NCBI GenBank assembly: GCA_004352715.1
Contig: SCFE01000054.1
Span: 1,087,075 to 1,151,074, forward strand
Length of the DNA: 64,000 nt
Direction: 5' to 3'
Source: Hofstenia miamia
Taxonomy: Eukaryota; Xenacoelomorpha; Acoela
The position numbers and the translations under genes are program-made. This document shows, piece after piece, positions 1 to 11,983 of the stretch. Positions within the stretch are counted from its first letter, which is position 1. Each line of letters starts with the position of its first letter. The notes under the pieces are model-generated. The model saw only the letters and a list, made by a program, of their open reading frames with translations, was not told the origin of the DNA and searched no databases.

Positions 1-2573
1 TATATATATATATTGAATACGATATATATCACATGTTGTTTTTAAATGTAGGACTTTACTTTAAATAATTGAATAGTAAATTAAATTAGTTAGTTTACCA
101 CTGGATCTAAAGTGAGACCTTCAACATAGAATGAATTGGCAAACTCTGGTGGGGATGCTACTGGCAGCCAGAGACCAGAGGCCACTGAAAACCAGTTGAT
201 CTGTCATTGAGATGGAAAGCTTACCTAGACACAATAGTGTTGTTAAGTTAAATCAGATAAATAACTTATAATAAAATTTCTGTTTATCTAAGTAAGTTCA
301 CCACTTATTAATCGGCATCCTTTATCTTGATAGAGTTTCCAAATTGATAAATTACGTTACTAATTTATAGACCTTAGCTTAGTAAGATGTTACAGTTTTA
401 TTAATTCTATCAAAATTTGATGGAGGCATTTGCACAAAAGTATATTATCTGACATGTGTGAAATTCTCCACCCAACTTTTCTATTGAAACCCTTTTTAGA
501 GAAAATCGTTGCTCTGTTTCTTGTGAAAAAACCTTGTATTTGTGAATAAAAATATAGGTAAAATCTGCAAGTTGCCCCCAAATTTCTAGACCTCCAATAA
601 ACATGACCGATTTTAATAATTTTTCAGAGCATTATAGATTAAATGTTCACATCCTTACCCTAGTTTGCTAGTTTTAAGGCAGTTATTCTAATAGTATGTC
701 ATATATAACTCAAACAATACAATAAGACCACATCGACTTTATAATTATCAGACCCAGAAAAATCTAAGCAAAGATTTTTTGGAAGAGATTTACTCATCTA
801 GAATAATTCTTAGACATTTTGCACATATGACCAGAGCTGCAATTATTAGATCTTTTCAAAGATTATGTAAAAAATTTTAAAAAGCTTATAGCCCAAAAAC
901 TATTAATGCTGTGCTCAATCTGAAAGCAACACGTAATAGAGGAGAGTCTCACTTTCTTTCTTTTTCGCACTAAGACCGCGATCCGCCCCTGTTCCATCCA
1001 AGCTTGCAGTAACTTCTGTCTTTGCGCATGGCACTCCTCAATGGGTTTGGGATAGCTTTGCACATAGCAAGAAGCATGCAAAGCTCTTTTTGGCTTCCAT
1101 GGGTTCAAAATTTTGAAAATTCGAAATTTTCAAAGAAAAATTGCATTAAAGCATGTTCCCCAATAGATCTGCTCATGCCTTACGAGTTTCAAGTTTGCTA
1201 ATAGGCTTAGAAAACTTTTTTTGTAAATGTGGAAAAACATTTTGTACTTCAAGTTGACAATAGGCAGTTTAAGGTTAAAGGTATCTGTCATTCCTCAGTG
1301 TGGATCAGGTCAACTTAATATTTAGTAGTAAACAACTTTTGAAATATAATATTAAATTTAGAAATACAAAACTGTTCAGCAAATCTGAAAATGAGACCAC
1401 TTTGTGATATACTGGAAAACACATTGGTAAGTGTTTGAATTTGCATGCAAGTTTTTAAATTATTTCTAAATAATTCATACGTTTCAAAAATAGGTTTTTT
1501 CCTTTTAGAATAACAAATAATTGAATATAACAAAGGGATCTTTTTCTAGGAAGGCATGAGAAATGTTCCAGAAATCTTGAATAATTTTGAATTATATGGG
1601 TCAAAAAAATAAATCCTTAGTGAAAAATGCATAAGAACAAGAAAGTGAGGTGCATTATAGGGTCCAATTTTATAATACATTCACAAATTTTGTGAGTTTG
1701 CTTTCTTAAAAATGTAGGTTGCTTTGTCTATATTTCTATTCTTGTGCTCGAGTGCCTGTGCCCCACCCTGCCCTTAACCCTAGCCAATGAGTCGCTACAA
1801 GAAAGTCCCAGAGAAATAAGAATTGGATAGGGAAAATTATGAAATTTATGATGTTGCGGTTTAAGGGTTCCACACAAAAATTTCCGCCACACAGTAAGGT
1901 ATTCTACCAACTGATACATACATAACGCAGCCATTGGCAATATTCAAACCCGCAATTGCTTTTTTGATTACTTCTTCTAGTTGGTCAAGACTATCCAATA
2001 ATGTATCCCCCGTTTCAGCACACCTTAAGAAAAACCTTGTTTATCATTTGCCTCGACAAAATGTAAGTCATCCCTCTGTTGTGTACTTCTCTATTGAGGT
2101 AATTATCAATTTTTTTAGAAAAAACCACTATCAAGTTGTTTAAAGATGTCTGCAACAGTACGACTTAAAAAATGTCGTGAAAGCTTTAATATTTGCTGTT
2201 CATAAACAATCTATACAGACCATAGTTGTTTTTGAAAATATATTTGATATTCATGAATCATCATGCAACCTATACTATTATGAAATAATTATTTATCATG
2301 CACGATGAGGTTAGATGGCTGCTAGGAATTGAAAAATGATGAATAAAGTCCTTCATATGACCGTTAAGGCATATAACTTCTTAATTGTTCCATTTCTACA
2401 GCATGTAAACAAAGAGTAATCCAAACATTGAGTCGGTGTTAGAAAAAAGCAACTTGTAAATGCATGCATCATAAAGGTAAAAAATCGCTAGATTCCACCT
2501 AATTTAGAGTTTTGCAATGAATATTAATTAAATATTTGGTACTTTGGTGTTATCCCTGGGTTGGCTTTGTTAA

Positions 2574-2630
2574 AGGTTAGGGTCATAGTTTGGGTTAGTA
2601 TTAAGTTTATGGTTAGAGTTTTGGTTAGGA
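2574..2630 (+). repeat. Degenerate GGTTAGGGT-like repeat tract
   Basis: Five imperfect copies of a GGTTAGG/GGGTTAG motif are spaced by AT-rich bases (near 2575, 2591, 2611, 2623). This resembles decayed telomere-like or simple-repeat DNA. It ends about 125 bases before the P450 start codon. No function can be claimed. Confidence 0.45.
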
Positions 2631-2739
2631 CTATAATTAATATATTGATAAACAAGCATATTTTTGCAATTAGTTGAGTGCTGTACTATTGTGATTTCAC
2701 AAGACCTACATTTCTCAGCATTGTTATTCTTAAATACTA

Positions 2740-2754
2740 TTCTATCTGCAGGCT
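2740..2754 (+). other. Splice-acceptor-like site just upstream of the P450 start codon
   Basis: A pyrimidine-rich run ending in CTGCAG (AG at 2750-2751) lies three bases before the ATG at 2755. It may be the 3' end of a 5'-UTR intron or a spliced-leader trans-splice acceptor. A similar AG lies one base from the sulfotransferase ATG at 61304. Confidence 0.4.
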
Positions 2755-5700
2755 ATGAAATCCTGGAAATATGGGCTTATCTTTGGTGGGGTTTCTATTG
2801 CGGCCTGCATGTACTTATGGTGGCAAAAAATTCGAAGACTACCTCCATTGGTTTCATTTCCAGTTCCAATATTTGGCTCGCTGGCTTTTTTCAGTCATAA
2901 AGAAATTGGAAGAATATTCTTTAAACGCGAGAACAACTGTGTAGATACCATGCTGTTACCAACAGGAATGATGATGTTCTTGCGTGGTTATGAGAATATC
3001 AAGGAGTTTTTTGTATGTAAGTGTCCATGTCCGCTATATATATATATATGTGTGTGTGTATAGATGTTTTGCTATCTCTTAAGATAGGGGGCTCAATAAT
3101 ATATTGTAGTATGATTGGATTAATTTGTTCTCTAAATATCTATTATTGGAACATATGGAATGCGCATGCTCTTGTTTTCTCAATAAATAGAAGTACATAA
3201 TTAACCAGTAGTCTCATTGGTTCTTTATTATTTCTTTCATCGGTTCTTTATTATTTCTTAAATAGAATTCTTGGTGAGTATGGCACGCGCCGCTACCACT
3301 AATCCAGCATTCTGCAATATGAATATAAAAGTTATTCCATATTTTTACAAAATCATTGAAAAGCTATAATTGAGAATAGATAATAACAAGATTGTGATGT
3401 AAATGCTGAGTAGAAGTCGTTTCTCATACATACATCAATTCATATGAGGTTTATGTGTACCCTACCGGCTTTAACTGTAACAGCTTTCTCCACTATAACA
3501 AACAACAAGAACTATACAAAGTTAAAAAACAGTTGTAGTTCTAACATATGACCAATACGTTTTAGTCTTAGTCATCTAACAGCCAATTTCATTTGTGATG
3601 ATTAGGGAATGACATCAGGTACTTGAATAAACCCGACAAGATTTCGGGCCCGGATATAGGCTCAGTAATATTGAGTTTAGGAAATGTCACCAAAGCTTAG
3701 AATTTTTTATCAAAAAATTTCTGAGGTTTTTCACCATTCAGGTTGTTAATATATTGATCGGGTTGAGTTCGTGTCCAATGTAAACCCATATGTCATTCTC
3801 CAATGCGGATGTTGGTCGAAGTTCAACTAATAGAATAGAGATCATCGCAGTAGAAATCTAATGCAGGGATTTAGCCCCACACCACCAACTAACTTTTGCA
3901 AAATACGAGGTGTATTCAAAAGTTCTAAGACGAATTCTAAAAAACACTCTATTTGGGACACTTACAAAGTTATTTTTCTACATAGCCTCCATCCAATTCG
4001 TAACACTTCTGTAAGCGATGTTTCCACTGAAAAATTCCGCATTGGTAGAATTGTTAAGATTGTCTAGTCAACCATGTTACAGCTTTCCTCTTTGCAACAT
4101 CTATGGACTAAAATCTTCTTTCTTTTAAACGTACTTTAATTTTGGAAATAAGAAAAAGGCACTAGAGAGCTAGATATGGGCTGTAAGGAGGGTGTGAAAT
4201 CACTTCCCAGCAAAATTCACGTATAACTGCTCTAACAGACTTGGCAGTGTGAGCTGGTGCATTGTCATGATGGAGCAAGATTTGACTATTCAGCTTTCCT
4301 TCGATGTTTTTGGCGAATACAGTCTTCAGCTTACTTAAAACTCCTTCATAGTAACTTGCACTAATTGTTCTTTGTCGTTCGAGGAAATCTATTAGGATCA
4401 TTCCATTCTTATCCCAAAACACCGTCGCCCTGATTTTTTTACCTGACCTCTTGGGAGCCATTGTTTGGATTGATTTTTGTTTTCTTGGTCATACTGCTTC
4501 AATCCTAGTCAAAAGGGATAAAGAATGATCTGATCTCTGAACTATCTGATCTGGGCGCAACAGTTTAGTGACCCAGCGCAAAGTCAGCTGGTTCAATTCA
4601 AGATCTTCAGTCATAATTGCGAAAATTGACACAGTTGAAATACCGATTTCATTGACAATTTCAACAACTTTTATTCGTCTGTCCTCCACAATAAGATTTC
4701 TTACAAGCTCAAGATTTTGGGCATTCTTTGATGTGGATGGCCTTCCTTCTCTTGGATTTTCTTCAAGCTCTTCCCTACCATCCTTAAATCGCTTGATCCA
4801 GCTATAAACAACGGCTCTGGACGAAGAGGAGTCCCCATAAACATTTTTAAAAGATTTAATAATTTTGGAAGGTTTCCATTGGTTTTGTTAAAAATTTATT
4901 TTTGCTCGGATCTCAAATTGGTTCATTTTTAGGGTCAAAAAAGTGAGTAACTCTCTGAAGAACAAAACTAGAATGAAGAAATTTGTCAAAATTGATCGGG
5001 AAATATCAAGATACAAATTTGTGTCAATATTTTCTATGTAAATAATTACATAAATACTAAAACGCCTTACAAAGCTTCTTTAAAATTTATATAAGTGAAC
5101 TAAAAATTTTTGAAAATGTGAAAATGGACCCCTTTGGAGTATATGGTTTTATAGATGGAAGGGGGCTCAGCCCCCTTCCAATCACCTCTGATATACATAT
5201 ATATATATATATATGCCTAGAGCAGACTTAGAAACCGAAACGGATCACAAACTTTTTGGACCTGACCCAACTCAACACGAATGATATGTAGACATGTATC
5301 AATCAATCCTAAATTTGAAAAGACTGAATCAGACTTTGTAATATGAATAGAAGGAATTACTCATTTCAAGAATATTTTAAATGCTAAGAACAAATTTAAG
5401 AACTAAAGCTAGCAAAATAAACTTAATAAAATGTTAGAAAATAATATAATTGTAAGAAATGTAATAATTTATGAAAGTAGTTTGTATTCCAAAAGCTTAA
5501 CGGATTAGGTTAAGTACGGAAGAAAATTGTTTTCTGGAGCTAAAACTAGAGTTTAAGGCGTTTTAGATTAATCTCAATGAAGATTCCGTTTGCAATATGT
5601 AACCAAAGCATAGAAAACATGTTTGCTTTGGCCCATAACTAGTTAACCAGGGTCGGAAAAATAATTGCTTTGCTATGTATTAGTTGTCCTCCGACAAAAC

Positions 5701-8700
5701 TTTTGCATATAGCACATCGTTCAATTGCTCAATGTAGATGTAATCAATATAAATTAATGTAAACGTTATTTTATAAATCGACATGTCCCGATTTATTTAG
5801 AAAACCGTCCATCCGACATGACCCGGGTCCGACAAAAAGTTTACCCGTCCTGGAATGGCTTACACTGAGATTCTTTCAGGAGAATTAACAATAAGATATG
5901 TGTTTGGTAATACTGCATTTTTTAGATTTAATCATTCAGGCATTATATTCTATCCAAATTTTGTTGGCTATTGGCTGCTAAAAGAAACTGTTTATTTATT
6001 TTTTCTTACTAATATAATTTAAAATTAAGGTATATATTTGAACTGATGTCCAATGAATAACCAAGAATCAAAATATGTACACATGTACATAAAAACAATA
6101 TGACAGAAATGGAAAAAATATGTTGTATAATTATTTTTATCTTTTGAGTTACAGTATGATGCAATGGAATTTTCACAGCAGTACGGGTGTGAACAGGTTT
6201 CAATTAGAGTTCCAAATACATTTTTTGTGAGCTAAAATAATGTATAAATTATTCTTATGATCATTTGAAAATAAATCTAAATCTTAGTTCATTATAAATT
6301 ATGTACATGCGAATTTAATGAAGTAATCTTTAATTGATTGCTACTGAATCACCCACTTTGCAGATGTCCCTATGCAAAGATTGGGCATTTTTGGCAATTA
6401 TTTTTTAAATTTTCCAAAGAAATTTACTAGTTATTATTAGTCGCTCATAAAGCTCTTTTTATTAACAAAATTAATTTGTTTGAGTGAGTTCAACTAATGT
6501 ACCAAATCAACGAATTTTTTTAGATAACAGGGCGTTTGCCATATGACATAATTATCAAAACATTTTAACTTCATTTACTATTGGTTTTAGACAAACGTGA
6601 TTTCACTAGTAATCGTAGAAATTGGTTTGCATTTGTGCGAGATCCCATAGCAGTAAAAGGAGTTCTTTTCACAAATGGAGATATTTGGAAGGCCAACCGT
6701 CGAGCTAGTCTACAATACTTGCTAGAGAAAAAGAAAGCAGCTTTTGATGAAGTGGTAGATATATTATACATTTTTGTTTATAAGCTGTGGTTTTCACTAG
6801 CTACAATTTAGAAATTAATATGTCAATAATTTCAAATAGATTTTATTCAGGGCTGCTCAAAAATTAATTTTAATTTAATTGAAAAAAATTTTCTTTAAAA
6901 TCCATTAAAGGAAATAGGGAGGGGGAAGGAGTATAAGCTAAGTTATGGCCATTAATGGAGAATTAATTGCCATTTTAGAAGTACAAATGATATTGCGAAA
7001 TTGATTAAATTAATAGTTTTTTCACATCAAATCTTTTAAATATTTGTGAAGTGTAATTAAATTGAATGTATGAATTTGGATTTGCATACTAAAACATTGG
7101 AATTAATGTATCAAGAAGTGGGCATCAATGACATTTATTTCCGTATTTCATACTGCATAGTTGCTGCACAATGAAAATTTAACATGGGGCCCTGCTACAC
7201 CATCATATTGAAAACCGCTACAGATAATCCTTGCAACCGCACTCGTTTTTCTAGGGGAAAATTGTCAATGAAATTTTAAATTTGAAAAGATTTAGGATAA
7301 ATGTGGAGGGTTTGTGATTTGTTTGGGTTAAAAAAATACCACCCCACTGTGATAGAATTGACATCACAAATAGTAAGTCATTAATGGTCCGACAAAGAGC
7401 CACTGTAGTTGAAATTAATGGTAAGCGACCACTGGGGAATTAATGGTTCAGTGATTTATATCCGCCAATGTCCCATTGGTGAGTCAATGGTCCATTGTTG
7501 GCTAACATTAGGTTTTAGATTACATGGCATTGCTTTTATATGTAAAACGACCATTTTTTATCGCTAAGCAGGTCAAACAAAACAAGAGCTGTCATACTAG
7601 ATTATGTTATCAGCTACTGAAGGCTAAGTAAATTCATTTTTTATAAAAATTGAATAATTGTAAATCACTATAATTAATATTTGTTCGCTAGATGACAGAT
7701 CGATCCAGTAATGCTATTAATAGACCATTATTGCACCTTTAATGACTATAAGAAACTGATAAATAATACTTTTGGCTAAATGAAAGATAACTTTATGTAA
7801 TACATATATTATATACAATAATATAATATGTTCTATGTAAAATTGGGAAATTTTCAATTTTTTAAGACTTAATTGGTTGGTTATGGTTGGCAAATTAATG
7901 GCATTTATTGGCCATTGATTCAATTAATGATCTATTAGTTATCCGCCAATGCTTGGTATTTAGGAGGAATTCACTGGTTTTGATTGGTCAATGAGCATTG
8001 ATATCAAAAATACATTTTGTGGCCATACGTTTTCAGTTCATATCCTTCTCATATTTTGGGTATGCTAGAAATTAAGTCTGGAAGACTACACGCTGACATT
8101 GAAAAACCTAAGCTGAATTTGAGTAGTTTACAGAAAACGAATGTAAATTTTGCAATGAAAAAATGGAAGATTTCCTTGGAATTAACTTAATTGGTTCTTA
8201 AATTATCTTGGCTTTAAATATTTCATATTTTCTACACCAATAGTGTATTTAAAGTAAAATAAAGGAAGATTTTCTATATTAAATTCAAATAAAAATATTA
8301 ATCACGATATCTTTACAAAAACTATGGCACTTAGTAGTATGTTTATCATAAAAATATTTTTCGTAATAATAGCATAAGATCTAATCAAGATTTAGCTCTT
8401 CATCAATTAATAACACTCTTGATTTGATTTTTCTTGAAATAATTTATTGTATGCATTAGGATTGTGAAAGGTTTGGGTCGATCCAAAGTAACTCATGAGT
8501 TGGGTCACTTTTCTTACAAAACTTTCGAGTCTGGTTGAGTCAAACAAGAAAACGACTTGGTCTTGAAACATTTCCAAGTGAATTTCACCACTAATAAACA
8601 CCATTGTCGTCAGTTATTGAGATGTAAAATTAAGAAGATGTACATAAGAATTCATCTATATAATTTAGAATGCTGTAATTTTAAACGAAAATATTTAATT

Positions 8701-9771
8701 AAAAATGTTCTACCGAATTTAATAGCAATTGGTTTATATATGCTGTTGCTAATTTATCATTTTCAAATGCTAATATAACAGTTACATCTTTAGATCCTTT
8801 GTGAGTCCTTCCATTTAGTTGAACAAATCAAGTCGATACAACATCTGAGGAAATGCCCTACAGAATTGTTTTCAATGGTAGCTGTGAATATCACTGCACA
8901 GTTAGTCATTGGTAAACGATATTCTTACGATGATAAAAACTTCCAATATTTTCGTCATTGCATTTACAGTTTTTTAATGAATTCACACAAGGTTGGTTAT
9001 AGAGGATGGCTGCCGACCTTCACATATGGTTGGCCCATAATTGGAAGCAAGTTGAGCCAAGAGCTGTTATCCCAATGGAGATTCGCCACCATGTTTATAA
9101 ACGAGGAATTAATGCAACATAAAATTAGCAAAACTGCAGATGATTTAATGTCGAGATTATTAGAAGATCGTGACGACGATTGCATTATTGGCACTTGCTT
9201 GGATTTGTTTTTTGGCACAGTAGATACAATTTCAGGAACCTTATCTTGGTGCCTGTATCATTTAGCAAAAAATCCTAATCTTCAGCAAGAAATCCGCGCT
9301 GAAATTTCTGAAAATCTTACTTCGCATTGTGATATTAAGAAATTAAAAGGCTTGGTACCATTCCAAGCTTTTCTCTCCGAATGTATGAGGAGGCATGTTG
9401 TATTTCCGTTTGGAGTAAGTCATTGTACTTCGAAATCCTTTGAAGTGAACAAATGGGTTATTCCTAAAGGTGTACCCTTATTCGCCTGTCTCGAAAATCT
9501 GATGTTCAATCCCAGTGTGTGGAAAAGGCCTAAAGAATTTTGCATTGACAATTTCATTGAAAACAAAAAATATAATAAACCAAAAGAGTTTATTCCATTT
9601 AGTGTTGGTAGCCGATCATGTCTTGGTGAAAAACTCGCAAGTCGTGAACTGCAATTGCTGTTAGCAAATCTAATTAGAAGTTTTGAATTTTGTGATACAG
9701 AAGACCCACGGCAGATTTCTCCTTTTTTTAACTCACCAATGCCATTTGGAATAAAAATAGAAGCTATATAA
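2755..9771 (+). CDS. Cytochrome P450, three exons, copy A
   Basis: Haem-thiolate monooxygenase, expected to be anchored in the ER and to oxidise a lipophilic substrate; the substrate cannot be told. Exons are 2755-3016, 6591-6754 and 8794-9771; phases match (1, then 0) and give 467 residues, slightly short for a microsomal P450 (about 490-500). Visible are an N-terminal hydrophobic anchor (residues ~7-23), a proline-rich hinge (PPLVSFPVPIFG), the helix C WxxxR (W120-R124), helix K ExxR (E338-R341) and a complete haem loop FSVGSRSCLG with the ligand Cys at 418. Helix I is unusual: GTVDTI keeps the acidic residue and Thr but changes the second Gly to Thr. The PERF position reads IDNF. The general look is of the CYP2-type clan. 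Intron 1 (3.6 kb) holds a broken mariner. The start was chosen because it gives the anchor and hinge in frame. Confidence 0.85.
3904..5009 (-). mobile_element. Mariner element A, right end deleted
   Basis: The left terminal inverted repeat begins TACGAGGTGTATTCAAAAG at 3904 and matches, inverted, the right terminus kept in mariner copy B (14000-14026). Homology with copy B stops near 5009, so about 120 bases including the right terminus are missing. The element lies in intron 1 of P450 copy A and is antisense to it. Confidence 0.75.
3970..4926 (-). pseudogene. Mariner transposase pseudogene A
   Basis: The reading order is helix-turn-helix region (SWIKRFKDGREELEENPREG near 4770-4830), VEDRRIKVVEIVNEIG, then HHDNAPAHTAKSV and HPPYSPYLAL. 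In mariners the last motif is normally PYSPDLAP, so the third catalytic Asp is replaced by Tyr (TAT at about 4174). An in-frame stop follows residue 12, about 57 bases around 4494 that copy B retains are deleted, and a stop follows directly after PYLAL. The C-terminal part (ELDGGYVEK) is still readable to 3970. It cannot encode an active enzyme. Confidence 0.8.
5010..6590 (+). other. Remainder of P450 A intron 1
   Basis: No exon or gene was recognised between the mariner and exon 2 apart from the hairpin and a TA microsatellite at about 5192-5214. The acceptor is TTGGTTTTAG at 6581-6590. The sequence is colinear with 14028-15635. Confidence 0.6.
5157..5179. repeat. Perfect 9-bp inverted repeat, GC-rich hairpin
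   Basis: GGAAGGGGG, a five-base loop CTCAG, then CCCCCTTCC. It stands out in AT-rich surroundings, is followed by a TA microsatellite, and recurs at 14254-14276 in the duplicate. It may be the end of an unrecognised transposon. Confidence 0.6.
6848..7960. repeat. ATTAATGG/CCATTAAT-rich intronic stretch, possible decayed transposon
   Basis: Many copies of ATTAATGG, TCAATGG and their complements are spread through P450 A intron 2, beginning with CAGGGCTGCTCAAAAATTAA at about 6849. That start resembles an hAT terminus, but I did not find a clean partner or target duplication. The same stretch is in the duplicate at about 15894-17020. Confidence 0.35.
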
Positions 9772-10185
9772 GTGTGTAAGCTGCATAAGTTTCAGAAAGA
9801 AAATGATATATCTTAAATACTTTACGTGGAGATAATTATTGGAAGTAGATTCTCAATTATGTAAATATGAATGATGCTATGGGCATTTCTGTACGATTTT
9901 ATCAAACCTATTAATTTTATTATATTTAAATGTGCAAATATTAATTGAGAATGATAATGATGTACATATGCTTTACATACAGTCAGGTTTTGCAAATTGA
10001 AAATATTGTTTCGAATTTGATTTTGATTTTATCAAAATAATTACTTCTTTTTTAACTCTCCCTTATCATTTGATGGCAATTTCCAAACTTTTAAAAAGAA
10101 TGAAAATTTTGTTAGCAACACCAATTACTAATCCATGCTAAACAAGGTTATTGAGAAGCGTATAAATGCTCCTCATATATATATA
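9772..10185. other. P450 A 3' flank
   Basis: AT-rich sequence following the P450 stop codon, shared with copy B. No canonical AATAAA was seen close to the stop. It ends in a short TA run into which the Tc1 element is inserted. Confidence 0.5.
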
Positions 10186-11596
10186 CAGCTATGGCCAAAA
10201 GTTTAAGGACAGTAACATAAATACACGAAAAAATGATTCTATTTCCAAAAGAAACTAAATTTATTAATTCGAAAAGAATATCATTTTACACAGATATAGT
10301 ATATAAAGAGAGTAGTATGTACACACTATTAAATGTTATAAATGTTAATATTTTGTTGGGTATCCCTTTGCAGAATTTACTGCCTGAATCCGCCTAGGCA
10401 TGGAATCAACTAGGTTATGAAGAAGTTCAGGTGTGATGACATGATTCCATACTCTGATGATGGCACCAATTAAATCATTGCGAGTCGTTGGCTTACTCTC
10501 CTGTACAAGTGCATCAACACGAGACCATAGATTTTCAATAACGTTCAAGTCGGGAGACTGGCCAGGCCACCATGGAAAAGATGGAATTTGCAGATGTTGC
10601 TTGTGTGTCAAAGTGGCTTTTGACCTGTGGCATGGAGCTCCATCATCTTGGAACATGTAATCCCCATTTGGGTACCATTCTACAGCCGATCGAATCATGC
10701 GTTCTTGCAAAATATGTTTGTACAGGGCAGAATTAAAGCGTGCTCCTTTTTCTAGGATGAAAAGTCGTCCTACACCATGATAGGACATGCAGGACCAGAC
10801 CATGACAGATTCAGGAAATTTAACTGTTGCTTGTAAACACTCTTTTTTAAAGCGTTCTCCACTCCGGCGACGCATCTGACCTCTTACATTGAATGACTGA
10901 AAGTTAGATTCGTCAGAAAATATAACCTTGCGCCATTGTTCCGTAGTAAAGTTTTTGAATTCATGGCACCATCGTAAACGACGTTGACATTGTGTAAAGT
11001 TGACGAATGGTTTCTTGGCTGGTCTACATGATTTAAGTCCCTCAGAGAGCAATCTACGACGGATAGTTCTTTCACTGACTACACAAACAGTTGATTGCCT
11101 TAAATCGTAGGCTAATTCCTTTGAGGAGGCATGTCTGTTGTTAAGACATTTGCGTACTAAAATTCGATCTTCACGATGCGATGTAACACGAGGGCGACCT
11201 GATCTTTTCTTGGTTTGTGAAGTGTGTTCAGTATTGAACCTCTTAATTATTGCACCTACTGCACTCTTGCTTGCGTAACCTCTATCAGCTATCTCACGAA
11301 TTGACAGACCTTCCTTGTGCAGTGCAATAATTACAGCGCGATTAGATGGTGATATTTGCTTTGCTTTACCCATTGTTCTGCGCTAAATGAATGACTAATG
11401 TGTACATATGTAGATAGCTTTATTTATACGTACACTTAACTGGTTTTTAACTGGTTTTGACTGGTTTTGATACTGGTTTTAACTGGTTTTGATAGACTTT
11501 ACGTTTTGACAGACTTTGCCTCAAAATAAGCTTGTTAATTTTAAATAGTCACTTTTTCATGTATTTTTTGTTACTGTCCTTAAACTTTTGGCCATA

Positions 11597-11600
<4 letters not shown>
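10186..11600 (-). mobile_element. Complete Tc1-type transposon
   Basis: The 1415-bp element starts CAGCTATGGCCAAAAGTTTA and ends with its inverted copy ...TAAACTTTTGGCCATATCTG. The inverted repeats are about 35 bp with one mismatch near the tip. TA dinucleotides flank both ends (10184-10185 and 11601-11602), as expected for Tc1/mariner insertion, here inside TA-repeat DNA. It contains an uninterrupted transposase gene and is the most intact mobile element in the window. Its left part is repeated, truncated, at 19272-19542. Confidence 0.92.
10345..11373 (-). CDS. Tc1-family transposase, intact, 342 aa
   Basis: DDE transposase that would cut and paste its own element. The start MGKAKQISPSNRAVIIALHK leads into a paired-type HTH (SIREIADRGYASKSAVGAIIKRF), then a GRP box (KRSGRPRVTSHRED), a second HTH, and the catalytic core with FSDESNF, YMFQDDGAPCH and SPDLNVIENLW. 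Taking the Asp before GAPCH as the second catalytic residue, 35 residues lie between it and the Glu, one more than the usual Tc1 spacing of 34; DD35E families are known (Traveler). Length is typical (about 340). No stop or frameshift was seen, so it may be functional or recently active. Confidence 0.93.
   Translation of the reverse strand: MGKAKQISPSNRAVIIALHKEGLSIREIADRGYASKSAVGAIIKRFNTEHTSQTKKRSGRPRVTSHREDRILVRKCLNNRHASSKELAYDLRQSTVCVVSERTIRRRLLSEGLKSCRPAKKPFVNFTQCQRRLRWCHEFKNFTTEQWRKVIFSDESNFQSFNVRGQMRRRSGERFKKECLQATVKFPESVMVWSCMSYHGVGRLFILEKGARFNSALYKHILQERMIRSAVEWYPNGDYMFQDDGAPCHRSKATLTHKQHLQIPSFPWWPGQSPDLNVIENLWSRVDALVQESKPTTRNDLIGAIIRVWNHVITPELLHNLVDSMPRRIQAVNSAKGYPTKY

Positions 11601-11637
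<37 letters not shown>
11601..11637. repeat. TA microsatellite flanking the Tc1 element
   Basis: An uninterrupted run of TA dinucleotides directly after the Tc1 right end. It holds the target dinucleotide used by the transposon. Confidence 0.9.
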
Positions 11638-11642
<5 letters not shown>

Positions 11643-11983
11643 TTGCGACATCTTAAATATTCAAGAGACAAGAAATACACTTTAATTTCTTTAAGATAAC
11701 GTCACATGCGTCACACTACACTCAAGCCTTTATTGTGCATGTCCAACAGCACTCTTCACCCGAAATATTAATTATGGAAAGCGGGTAATCCATCAAAGAA
11801 CCGAAAGTGAGTAATGAGTTGAAATAAAAGAATGTATTTGACGTTAAGAAATCGAATATTTATCAGGACGATAAATTGCCGATTTTTTTTTAAATAACCA
11901 AATAACTTACATAGTGTTGCGTCATTCCGCAATGTTCATCGAACCTTACATAAATCTGAAAATTGAAAAAAATCAGCAAGGGG
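11638..11983. other. Unique sequence before gap, no gene seen
   Basis: About 350 bases of AT-rich DNA without a recognisable gene. It does not match the upstream part of P450 copy A, so the exon 1 expected for copy B is not here. Confidence 0.5.

Larger units (their letters stand above)
1..2754. other. Intergenic or upstream AT-rich DNA, no supported gene
   Basis: The stretch begins in a TA microsatellite and contains only short open frames with no recognisable family and no convincing splice context. A minus-strand frame at 863-1108 has a basic segment but matches nothing I know. A degenerate GGTTAGG tract lies at its right end. P450 exon 1 follows at 2755. Confidence 0.6.
3935..10486 (+). 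repeat. Tandem duplication block, copy A (P450 plus TEs)
   Basis: This block is colinear with 12984-19542, with offsets of 9045 to 9056 that change at indels. The two blocks differ by scattered substitutions and by several private deletions, so they are not simple assembly duplicates. The right edge of homology falls inside the Tc1 element. The left edge in copy B is hidden by a 1000-N gap. Confidence 0.8.

Noticed and set aside
863-1108. Minus-strand frame with a basic segment
   Set aside because: No recognisable domain, no convincing start or splice borders.
2574-2630. True telomere or chromosome end
   Set aside because: The array is short and imperfect, and single-copy genes continue on its right side.
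6571-6771. Minus-strand frame over P450 exon 2 (also 15616-15816)
   Set aside because: Antisense shadow of the P450 exon.
8407-8604. Minus-strand frame conserved in both P450 copies (also 17452-17649)
   Set aside because: It lies in an intron of a duplicated block, so its conservation comes from the duplication. No family match and no splice context.
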